Source of the DNA: Methanosuratincolales archaeon
GTDB lineage: Archaea > Thermoproteota > Methanomethylicia > Methanomethylicales > Methanomethylicaceae
Assembly (NCBI GenBank): GCA_937930465.1
Contig: CALGKV010000096.1
Coordinates: 1-6,885, forward strand
Direction of reading: 5' to 3'
Length of the DNA stretch: 6,885 nucleotides
Shown one piece after another: positions 1-5,281 of the stretch; positions within the stretch are counted from its first letter, which is position 1, and each line of letters begins with the position of its first letter. The notes beneath the pieces were generated by a model that saw only the letters and a program-made list of their open reading frames with translations, was not told where the DNA came from and searched no databases. Both the position numbers and the translations under genes were made by a program.

Positions 1-1374
1 AGGTTCAGGGACGCCTCGGCGCTCTGGGGGATGAACAGCGCCTCCACAGTCGGGAGAATAATCAGAGAGATCGAGCCGGGCGCGGGCGTCAGGACAATAA
101 TGCGGATCGGCAAGGCGGGGGAGAAGCTCATCCCCTATTCATACGTCACAACTGAGACATACAGGCACTTCGGCAGGCTTGGGCTTGGGGCAGTCTTCGG
201 GAGCAAGAACCTCAAGGCAGTAGTGGTCTCGGGAAAGAAGTCTTTCAAGTTCAAGGATCCAAAGGCGTACCGAGCGCTTTATGAGGAGCTCTTCAACACA
301 TTTTGCAAGTCTGCGCTGATGTGCAAGTACCACGAGCTGGGGACCCCGATGAACGTCCTCCCGCTGAACATGACGGGTTCTCTGCCCTCAAGGAATCTCC
401 AGTCGAACAGGTTCTCCGGCGCGCAGGAGCTCTCAGGGGAGAACTTGGCAGAGAAGTACTTGGGGAGGAGGACAGCGTGTGCCCACTGCCCGGTTAGCTG
501 CATACACATCGCGGCCCTCAGGGAGCCTTACGAGAACGAGCCATACTTCTACAAGACAAAGATGATCTCATATGACTATGAGCCGATCTATGCGCTGGGC
601 GCAATGCTGGAACTGAAGAGCCCCGAGGGTTACCTCAAGCTCATGGACGCGGTCGAGGAGATCGGGCTCGATGCGATGTCGACGGGGGTGGTCCTCGCCT
701 GGGCAACCGAGGCCATGGAGAAGGGCATCGTTAAGGCAGAAGATGCAAGCGGGATAGCGCTAAAGTGGGGCGACCACGAGGCCTACATCAAGGCAGTCAA
801 GAAAATAGTGTCGATGGAGAACGATTTCTTCCGGGCTTTGGCGAAGGGGGTCAAGCACGCCTCATCCAAGTATGGTGGGGAGGACTTCGCACTTGAGTTT
901 GGAGGGAACGAGATGCCAGGGTACCACACAGGGCCGGTCGCGCACCTCGGCTACCTGACTGGGGCTAGGCACAGCCACCTCGACGGTGCCGGGTACAGCA
1001 TCGACCAGAAGATCTACAAGGAGGGTTTGAAGTACACGCCGGAGTATGCTGCGAGGGAGCTGTTCGAGGAGGAGTCGTGGAGGCAAGTCCTCTCTAGCCT
1101 TGTCGTCTGCTTCTTCGCCAGGGGAGTATACACCCCAGAAGCGGTTTCGAAGTGCCTGAGGACGCTCGGGCTCGATCGCAGCCCGGAGGAGCTCAAGGAA
1201 CGCGGAAGGGCAGTGCTTAAGCAGAAGTACGCCTTCAAGTACAGGGAAGGTTTCAGCCTGAGGAGCCTCCGGATACCGAAGAGGATCCTGGAGACGCCGA
1301 CGCCCCTCGGCATGATAACCGAGGAGATGATCAGGGCAGGGCTCGAGGAGTTCGAGAAACTCGCGACTGGGTGA
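1..1374 (+). CDS. Aldehyde:ferredoxin oxidoreductase (AOR) family tungsto/molybdoenzyme, 5' end outside window
   Basis: The frame is open from base 1, so the gene starts upstream; the ATG at 31 is internal. About 457 codons are visible, against roughly 600-650 for the family, so the first pterin-binding domain is largely missing. Seen: an N-terminal DAS-x-LWG-like stretch at the window edge, GLGAVFGSKNLKAV at about 181-222 (a hallmark AOR segment), the iron-sulfur motif CAHCPVSC (C-x2-C-x3-C, 478-501), the GLDAMSTG block near 666, a conserved HSHLD near 970, and the fourth cluster cysteine in SSLVVC (1108-1110). All four [4Fe-4S] ligands are therefore present. The family oxidises aldehydes to carboxylates with ferredoxin as acceptor, using a bis-pterin tungsten or molybdenum cofactor in the cytoplasm. 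The subfamily (AOR, FOR, GAPOR or other) cannot be set by eye. Aldolase and sugar-kinase neighbours make a glyceraldehyde-3-phosphate-type substrate attractive, but this is inference. Confidence 0.93.
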   Translation, partial: RFRDASALWGMNSASTVGRIIREIEPGAGVRTIMRIGKAGEKLIPYSYVTTETYRHFGRLGLGAVFGSKNLKAVVVSGKKSFKFKDPKAYRALYEELFNTFCKSALMCKYHELGTPMNVLPLNMTGSLPSRNLQSNRFSGAQELSGENLAEKYLGRRTACAHCPVSCIHIAALREPYENEPYFYKTKMISYDYEPIYALGAMLELKSPEGYLKLMDAVEEIGLDAMSTGVVLAWATEAMEKGIVKAEDASGIALKWGDHEAYIKAVKKIVSMENDFFRALAKGVKHASSKYGGEDFALEFGGNEMPGYHTGPVAHLGYLTGARHSHLDGAGYSIDQKIYKEGLKYTPEYAARELFEEESWRQVLSSLVVCFFARGVYTPEAVSKCLRTLGLDRSPEELKERGRAVLKQKYAFKYREGFSLRSLRIPKRILETPTPLGMITEEMIRAGLEEFEKLATG

Positions 1375-1419
1375 TCAACCCTGGAGAAATCCCCCGTCCA
1401 AGACCCCAAATTGCACGGG

Positions 1420-1444
1420 TCCCTTTTTGTGGCACACAAAGGGA
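1420..1444. promoter_or_regulatory. Imperfect inverted repeat just upstream of the aldolase TATA-like element
   Basis: TTTGTG (1426-1431) and CACAAA (1435-1440) form a perfect 6-bp dyad around a GCA centre. The arms extend as CCC/GGG with a two-base offset on the left side. The repeat ends where the TATA-like element begins, which is where a regulator could block TFB/TBP binding. Alternatively, the T5 run at 1424-1428 with the hairpin could terminate the upstream AOR transcript. The sequence does not decide between operator and terminator. Confidence 0.4.
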
Positions 1445-1450
1445 TTTATT
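1444..1450 (+). promoter_or_regulatory. Possible TATA box for the aldolase-kinase pair
   Basis: ATTTATT is the best TATA-like element in the 110-bp gap. It lies about 38 bp upstream of the preferred ATG at 1485, which would give a start of transcription near 1470 and a short leader. The match to the archaeal consensus is moderate. Read-through from the AOR gene is an alternative. Confidence 0.35.
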
Positions 1451-1484
1451 GGATAAGGGAGAAGAAAGAGAGGAGTGCATAGTT

Positions 1485-2291
1485 ATGTCTTTAGACAGCT
1501 GCTCTGGCATTGGGAAAAAGGTAAGGATCAGCAGGATACTGAGGGGCGGCAAGGGAGTCATATTCGCCTTCGACCACGGCTTCGAGCACGGCCCGTCCGA
1601 CTTCATGCCCGAGAGGGCGAACCCGAGGAAAGTGGTCGAGCTCGCGGTCGAGTCCGGGGTCGATGCCCTAATGCTCACCAGGGGGGTCGCGCAGGCTACA
1701 GCAGACATTTGGGCGGGCAGGGCGCCTGTAATTGTGAAGCTGACAGGCAAGACGTCGCTAAGGCCGCCGGACATGCAGATGCTGCAGTACAGGATAGGGT
1801 TCGTCGAGGACGCTGTCGCAATGGGCGCGGACGGTGTGGCTGCAACCGTATACTGGGGTGCCCCTGGGGAGGACGCCATGGCCGAGGAGTTCGCCGCCAT
1901 AGTTTCGGAGAGCGAAAGGTTCGGGTTGCCGGTGATGATCCTTGCTTACCCGCGCGGCCCTTCAATAATAGAGAGGCACGATGAGTACATCGTAAAGTAC
2001 GCATCTAGGGCGAGCGTTGAGGTGGGCGCCGACATAATCAAGACCCACTACACGGGGAGCACCGAGAGCTTCAGGCGTGTCGTCGAGTCCGTTCCTGTCC
2101 CTGTCATGATGAGCGGGGGCGCCAAGACCGAGGACCTGAAGGAGTTCTTGAGGACGGTCAAGAGCGTAATGGACGCCGGGGGCGCTGGGGTCGTTGTCGG
2201 TAGGAACGTCTTCCAGAGCCAGGACTTTTTAGGGACGGCTAGGGCGATCATCGAGGTCGTGCACAGGGGAACTGATCCAGAGAGGCTCTGA
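1485..2291 (+). CDS. Archaeal class I fructose-bisphosphate aldolase (DhnA/FbaB family)
   Basis: This is a 268-residue TIM-barrel aldolase, a normal length for archaeal class I FBP aldolases. It would cleave fructose 1,6-bisphosphate to glyceraldehyde 3-phosphate and dihydroxyacetone phosphate, or run in reverse in gluconeogenesis. Seen: FAFDHGFEHGPSDF near residue 27, YPRG with the likely catalytic Tyr155, the Schiff-base lysine K186 in DIIKTHYTG, the phosphate-binding SGG (MMSGGAK), and GVVVGRNVF near the C-terminus. The ATG at 1485 is preferred: AGGAG lies 9 bases upstream (1471-1475) and the protein begins where family members do. A GTG at 1371 overlapping the AOR stop would add 38 proline- and charge-rich residues across the promoter region and is unlikely. 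The related ADH synthase of the archaeal shikimate route shares this fold, but the DHGxEHGP motif favours the aldolase. Confidence 0.92.
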   Translation: MSLDSCSGIGKKVRISRILRGGKGVIFAFDHGFEHGPSDFMPERANPRKVVELAVESGVDALMLTRGVAQATADIWAGRAPVIVKLTGKTSLRPPDMQMLQYRIGFVEDAVAMGADGVAATVYWGAPGEDAMAEEFAAIVSESERFGLPVMILAYPRGPSIIERHDEYIVKYASRASVEVGADIIKTHYTGSTESFRRVVESVPVPVMMSGGAKTEDLKEFLRTVKSVMDAGGAGVVVGRNVFQSQDFLGTARAIIEVVHRGTDPERL

Positions 2292-2297
2292 TCGGGG

Positions 2298-3212
2298 GTG
2301 TCGGGAACGGGGATGATCTTGGCAGCTGGGCACATACTCGCAGACATCAGAGTGAGGGTAGACGAGATAAGCGGTAGTGACCAGTTCAACGAGGTGAGGG
2401 AGCTCAGCTACGGGGTCGGAGGATCCGCAGCCAACGTCTCGATAGGGGTGAGGCGGCTCGGGGGGTGCTGCATGCTCCTCGGGAAAATCGGTATGGACGA
2501 GTTTGGGAGGATGGCGGTGGACGAGCTCCTGCGGGAGATGGTCCCGCTGGACGAGGTCAAGGTCGACCTGGTCAACCGAACAGGCTATACGATAATAATC
2601 ATCAACAGGCACGGGGAGGTTTTCATGTTCGGTCGCAAGGAGGCGGCAGAGACCCTTGGGCCTGAGGAGGTCAGGAACTTTAGCACAGATGGGTACCAAG
2701 CGGTCCACATCGCTAGCCTGAGGGTGGACACAGCAGCCGAGATAGCCGCACGGGCCAGGAAGGACGGGGTAATGGTCACCTTCGATCCGGGGAGGCTCTT
2801 GATAAACAGGGGGATCGGGCACATCAGGCCAGTTCTAGAGTTTGTGGACCTCCTGCTGCTCAATGGGAAAGAGGCTAAGGCACTTACCGGACACGATGAT
2901 CCTGAGATGGCAGCAGCTTCGCTCATGAAGCAGGGTGCAAAGAGCGTGGTGGTGAAGCTCGGGGCAAGGGGAGTCTACGTCTCTGACAGCAAGTCTGGCA
3001 AGCTGATCCCAGCCTTCAGGGTGGATGCGATAGATACGACAGGCGCTGGAGATGCGTTCGCCGCTGGGATGATTATGGCACTTAGCGAAGGCGAGGGGCT
3101 CACGGAAGCAATAAGGTTCGCAAATGCAGTCGCAGCTCTAAAGGTGACTAGGCTCGGCTCGCACGAGACCCCGAGCAGGAAGGAAGTCGAGGAGTTCCTG
3201 TCGAGAAACTGA
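2298..3212 (+). CDS. PfkB/ribokinase-family carbohydrate kinase
   Basis: A sugar or nucleoside kinase of about 300 residues. Seen: the N-terminal PfkB signature GGSAANVSIGVRRLGG (residues 41-56 from the GTG), KIGMDEFG directly after, the mid-protein FDPGR and LLLLNGKEAKALTG segments, and the C-terminal signature DTTGAGDAFAAG with the catalytic base Asp252 (codon 3051-3053). Two starts are possible: GTG at 2298, six bases after the aldolase stop, or ATG at 2313. The ATG fits the family better, because the first beta strand (ILAAGHILAD) follows directly and GGGGGTG at 2294-2300 could be its ribosome site at a long spacing. The wider limit is given. Tight spacing implies an operon with the aldolase, so fructose-6-phosphate is a reasonable substrate (ATP-PFK type). 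KDG, ribose and nucleosides are not excluded; the substrate is unassigned. Confidence 0.9.
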   Translation: MSGTGMILAAGHILADIRVRVDEISGSDQFNEVRELSYGVGGSAANVSIGVRRLGGCCMLLGKIGMDEFGRMAVDELLREMVPLDEVKVDLVNRTGYTIIIINRHGEVFMFGRKEAAETLGPEEVRNFSTDGYQAVHIASLRVDTAAEIAARARKDGVMVTFDPGRLLINRGIGHIRPVLEFVDLLLLNGKEAKALTGHDDPEMAAASLMKQGAKSVVVKLGARGVYVSDSKSGKLIPAFRVDAIDTTGAGDAFAAGMIMALSEGEGLTEAIRFANAVAALKVTRLGSHETPSRKEVEEFLSRN

Positions 3213-3260
3213 CCCTTTGAGGTGGGGATCCTCAGGAAAAGGATTCTCCATTTGTTCTCC

Positions 3261-3278
3261 AAAAATAAACTATTTTTT
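3261..3278. terminator. AT-only inverted repeat ending in T6, probable terminator region
   Basis: AAAAATA (3261-3267) and TATTTTT (3271-3277) are perfect 7-bp arms around AAC, and a T6 run closes it at 3273-3278. Oligo-T runs are the usual archaeal termination signal, and this one lies about 60 bp after the kinase stop. The same T-rich block is also about 40 bp upstream of the start of the decayed GNAT gene, so it may once have served as its TATA region. Confidence 0.4.
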
Positions 3279-3312
3279 CATACGTACCTTCATATTTACA
3301 GGAGGGAGGAGA

Positions 3313-3827
3313 TTGGTCGAGTACAGGGTGGCAGGGGTAGAGGATCTGCAGAGGCTCAGCTCCAGGATTCTGAACTCCCTCGATCGGTCTAGCGACTTCT
3401 ACCAGTAAAATGTGAATGAATCCGGGATACCGGAGGACTATGTGAGAAAGGCCTTCTATGAGGAGTCGCTGAGGGGGGCTGCGTCCAAAGGCTCGAGACT
3501 CTGCCTTGCATTGGACGGAGATAGTTGGCTTTTGCCAGATGGTGCCGCAAGGAGGCGAAAAGGCAGAGCTGGACAGGATTGTGATGTTCCCAGGGCACAC
3601 GGGTCGGGGGGTATGGCAGCCAGACCCTCGAGTTTGCCATCGAGGACCAAGTCAGGTAGGGAAGGAAAGAAGCAATCGTCTACGCGGGTGAGGACGAGCG
3701 CAGGACCAGGGCATTCTACAAGAAGAACGGGTTTGAGTTCGTGGGCGAGTTCAGTGTCAATGCGCCCTGGGGGAAGCGGGCAGACCTTGCCGTTTACAGG
3801 ATCGGGATCGGGCGGGATGTCGGATAG
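3313..3827 (+). pseudogene. Decayed GNAT-family N-acetyltransferase
   Basis: A GNAT acetyltransferase of about 170 codons can be traced, but in no single frame. The start is probably TTG 3313, with GGAGG at 3301-3305 and 3305-3309; the N-terminus VEYRVAGVEDLQRL is typical. The frame is cut by TAA at 3406-3408, then resumes unchanged (YVRKAFYEESL, LCLALDG). A shift near 3516-3518 moves it by one base into EIVGFCQM and AELDRIVMFPGHTGRG (acetyl-CoA-binding motif A). A second shift at the G6 run 3606-3611 leads into YGSQTLEFAIEDQVR; five Gs instead of six would rejoin the frames. TAG at 3657-3659 interrupts again, before EAIVYAGEDERRTRAF and YKKNGFEFVG (motif B), ending at TAG 3825-3827. Four lesions make this a pseudogene, unless several are sequencing errors. 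The original substrate is unknown. Confidence 0.85.
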
Positions 3828-4015
3828 TCATCTCCGGATTGCACTGCGCAGCTAAATGGCTTCGGTTTAGAGTTACAGTTGAAATAATGGCGGTCCTCAT
3901 GGGAACAGGGCGAGCGTTACGTCCCATCTCTAAAAGGTACCGAATAGCGCCTTTAACTAACCGCCGCAATGAGGAGCGGATCGTAAAAGGGATCCAAAAA
4001 GTCTATTTTTAGAAT
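3828..4015. other. Convergent spacer without a convincing gene
   Basis: This stretch separates the plus-strand and minus-strand clusters. It holds one plus-strand ORF of 41 codons (3887-4012) with no ribosome-binding site and no recognisable family. Some short palindromes (for example CTGCGCAG at 3844-3851) are not long enough to interpret. The end next to the tRNA holds T-runs on both strands, described separately. Confidence 0.6.
3984..4010. terminator. Oligo-T termination region, probably for the minus-strand tRNA transcript
   Basis: On the minus strand, T5 (3996-4000) and a weaker T4 (3984-3987) follow the tRNA 3' end by about 16-30 bases. On the plus strand a T5 run lies at 4006-4010. 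Runs on both strands at a convergent junction suit two-way archaeal termination. No strong GC hairpin is present, which is normal for archaea. Confidence 0.4.
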
Positions 4016-4112
4016 TGGCGGGTCCGGAGGGATTTGAACCCTCGACCATCGGCTCTCCCCACGCTTACTGTTCCGGAGGCCGACACCCTGATCCGGACTA
4101 GGCCACGGACCC
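4016..4112 (-). tRNA. tRNA-Arg (anticodon CCG), with an 18-nt intron and encoded CCA
   Basis: The cloverleaf folds fully. Acceptor GGGTCCG pairs perfectly with CGGACCC. The D stem GCCT/GGGT (two G-U pairs) carries an 11-base loop containing GG. The anticodon stem is TCGGC/GCCGA with loop CTCCGGA after splicing, the variable region is 5 bases, and the T arm is GAGGG-TTCAAAT-CCCTC. Anticodon CCG reads the arginine codon CGG. The discriminator is G (4019), and CCA is encoded in the DNA (4016-4018). The gene starts 7 bp after the stop of the zinc-ribbon gene on the same strand, leaving no separate promoter space in the gap, so it may be processed from the htpX transcript. An internal promoter inside that gene is an alternative. 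Confidence 0.93.
4055..4072 (-). other. Archaeal tRNA intron at position 37/38 (bulge-helix-bulge)
   Basis: The 18-base intron AACAGTAAGCGTGGGGAG lies between G37 and A38. The bulge-helix-bulge fold can be drawn by hand: exon CTCC (32-35) pairs with intron GGGG as the 4-bp central helix. It is flanked by the 3-base bulges GGA and AGA, each cut after its second base. A 2-bp AC/GT helix closes a 7-base intron loop. This fits cleavage by the archaeal tRNA-splicing endonuclease. The intron is too short to encode anything. Confidence 0.88.
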
Positions 4113-4119
4113 CAACCCA

Positions 4120-4350
4120 TCATGTGAAGAGGGCTACCAGCACCAAAATCGCGAAGACCGCAATTATGTAGTATAGCAAATAGCGCTGGAACTTCTTCGA
4201 CCGGGCGATCTTCGACTGCTCCTTCGCATAAGTTGGCTTGCACTTGAGGCAGTAGTCCCTTCCCTTGACCTCAATAATCCTACCGCAGTAGAGGCAGTGC
4301 CTGTGCGGGTATATGTAAGGCTTCTTTGTGCTTTTATCGCTCTCTGTCAA
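4120..4350 (-). CDS. Small zinc-ribbon protein with a C-terminal membrane helix (DUF2116-like)
   Basis: A 76-residue protein. Residues 19-37 hold CxxC (C19, C22) and CxxC (C34, C37) in HCLYCGRII...YCLKC, a treble-clef or zinc-ribbon knuckle. A basic linker (about 38-56, rich in K and R) leads to one hydrophobic helix (about 57-75) at the C-terminus. By the positive-inside rule the zinc ribbon should face the cytoplasm. The layout resembles the archaeal DUF2116 group; the function is unknown. The TTG start at 4350 is supported by GGAGG (4358-4362) seven bases upstream. An ATG at 4352-4354 is out of frame, stops after six codons and sits only three bases from that site. The gene lies 14 bp after htpX and 7 bp before the tRNA, which implies co-transcription. 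A link to membrane-protein quality control is inference from position only. Confidence 0.82.
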   Translation of the reverse strand: MTESDKSTKKPYIYPHRHCLYCGRIIEVKGRDYCLKCKPTYAKEQSKIARSKKFQRYLLYYIIAVFAILVLVALFT

Positions 4351-4357
4351 TCATAGT

Positions 4358-4362
4358 CCTCC
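4358..4362 (-). promoter_or_regulatory. Ribosome-binding site that decides the TTG start of the zinc-ribbon gene
   Basis: GGAGG on the minus strand sits in the 14-bp gap after the htpX stop. Seven bases separate it from the TTG at 4350 but only three from the out-of-frame ATG, so the TTG is favoured. Confidence 0.65.
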
Positions 4363-4364
4363 GA

Positions 4365-5225
4365 TCACTGCATCGTCCCGACGCTCATCGCCATAGCCTT
4401 CAGCCGCTCTATCCTCTTCCAAGTCGACGGGTGCGTCGAGAACATCTCCATCACAGCGTCCCCCCTGAACGGGTTAACTATCCAGAGCGGGCTCGTGGAG
4501 GGGTTGATGTTTAGACGAGTGCCACCCCTGACTGTGCGCTCTATCTTCTCCAGCGCGCTCGCGAGGGAGAGCGGCTTGCGGCTCAGCTGCGCGCCCTCCC
4601 TGTCAGCCTCATATTCCCTACCCCTGGAGATTGCGGTCTGGACTAGGAATGCTGCCAAGGGCGCAAGGAAGCTCAGGATTAGCGCGAACATGCTCGCGTC
4701 CCTATTCCTCGAGTTGCCGAAGAAAGCTCCGAATCTGCCCATTAGAGCAAGGTAGCTGATCGCGCCAGCTATCGTAGCTGCTACTGACGCAACCAGAACA
4801 TCCCTGTGTTTCACATGGCTTATCTCGTGGCTCAGAACTCCCTCAAGCTCATTCTCGTTCAGCAGCTGGAGAAGCCCCGTCGTGACTGCGACGACAGACT
4901 TGCTAGGACCCCTCCCAGTTGCGAACGCGTTTGGCACGCTTGAGTTGACTATGGCAACTTTGGGTTTCGGCATCCCTGCGCTAGTCGCCAACGACGAGAC
5001 AATCCTATGCAGTGCAGGGTACTCGTTCTCGCCGATCACCTTCGCCCTGGTCATGGAGAGCACTATCTTGTCGCTGTAGAGATACGAGATCGCGTTCAGG
5101 GTTATCGCCAGCACCAGCGCGCCCAGCGTCACGATCTCCGGGCTCCCGAAGAGCCACCCCACGACATACCCGAGGATTACCAAGATACCTGTAAGCAGGA
5201 ACATCATCGCTGCGAGCCTGAGCAT
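4365..5225 (-). CDS. htpX: HtpX-family membrane zinc metalloprotease (M48)
   Basis: A 286-residue protein of normal HtpX length. It has two N-terminal membrane helices (about 5-26 and 30-50), a cytoplasmic segment, the zinc-binding and catalytic motif HEISH (H133, E134, H137), two more hydrophobic segments (about 143-163 and 178-199), the third zinc ligand E204 in SRGREYEAD, and the conserved FSTHPSTWKRIERL near the C-terminus. HtpX proteases cut misfolded or excess membrane proteins on the cytoplasmic side, together with other quality-control proteases. The ATG at 5225 has GGGTGA five bases upstream (5231-5236), and a TATA box lies at the expected distance. It probably heads a short unit with the zinc-ribbon gene and the tRNA. 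All active-site residues are intact. Protease class is secure; substrates are unknown. Confidence 0.95.
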   Translation of the reverse strand: MLRLAAMMFLLTGILVILGYVVGWLFGSPEIVTLGALVLAITLNAISYLYSDKIVLSMTRAKVIGENEYPALHRIVSSLATSAGMPKPKVAIVNSSVPNAFATGRGPSKSVVAVTTGLLQLLNENELEGVLSHEISHVKHRDVLVASVAATIAGAISYLALMGRFGAFFGNSRNRDASMFALILSFLAPLAAFLVQTAISRGREYEADREGAQLSRKPLSLASALEKIERTVRGGTRLNINPSTSPLWIVNPFRGDAVMEMFSTHPSTWKRIERLKAMAMSVGTMQ

Positions 5226-5257
5226 TCAGATCACCCAAATTCCATTAAGAAATATCG

Positions 5258-5267
5258 CTTATAAAAA
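5258..5267 (-). promoter_or_regulatory. TATA box of htpX, overlapping the T-rich end signal of rli1
   Basis: On the minus strand TTTTTATAAG is a good archaeal TATA match. It is centred about 37 bp upstream of the htpX ATG, which predicts a start near 5237 and a leader of about 12 bases that still contains the GGGTGA ribosome site. The same T5 run lies about 14 bases after the ABCE1 stop and could end that transcript. Confidence 0.6.
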
Positions 5268-5281
5268 TATGGCTCATTCAG

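Noticed and set aside
1014..1439. Long minus-strand ORFs opposite the AOR, aldolase and kinase genes
   Set aside because: They are mirror frames of strongly conserved plus-strand genes in GC-rich DNA and show no protein family features.
3406..3659. Recoding of stop codons (for example pyrrolysine at TAG) in the GNAT gene
   Set aside because: One stop is TAA and two frameshifts are also needed. Recoding cannot restore the gene.
3412..3855. 147-codon ORF in one frame over the GNAT region
   Set aside because: Only its first ~35 codons look like GNAT; the rest is arginine/serine-rich out-of-frame translation. The real homology moves to other frames, so this was treated as part of the pseudogene.
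3757..3969. Minus-strand 70-codon ORF crossing the end of the GNAT pseudogene
   Set aside because: No family resemblance and no ribosome site; it lies opposite the conserved GNAT C-terminal coding sequence, so it is most likely chance.
3887..4012. Plus-strand ORF of 41 codons, basic product, ATG start
   Set aside because: It has no ribosome-binding site, no recognisable domain, and ends in the terminator region next to the tRNA. It cannot be supported as a gene.
3213..4015. C/D-box or other small RNA in the intergenic regions
   Set aside because: No paired RTGATGA and CTGA boxes at suitable spacing were found by eye on either strand.
3623..4050. Possible integration (att) repeat of the tRNA 3' end: ACCCTCGA near 3623 and near 4037
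   Set aside because: The shared word is only 8 bases, lies inside GNAT coding sequence, and no integrase or other mobile gene is present.
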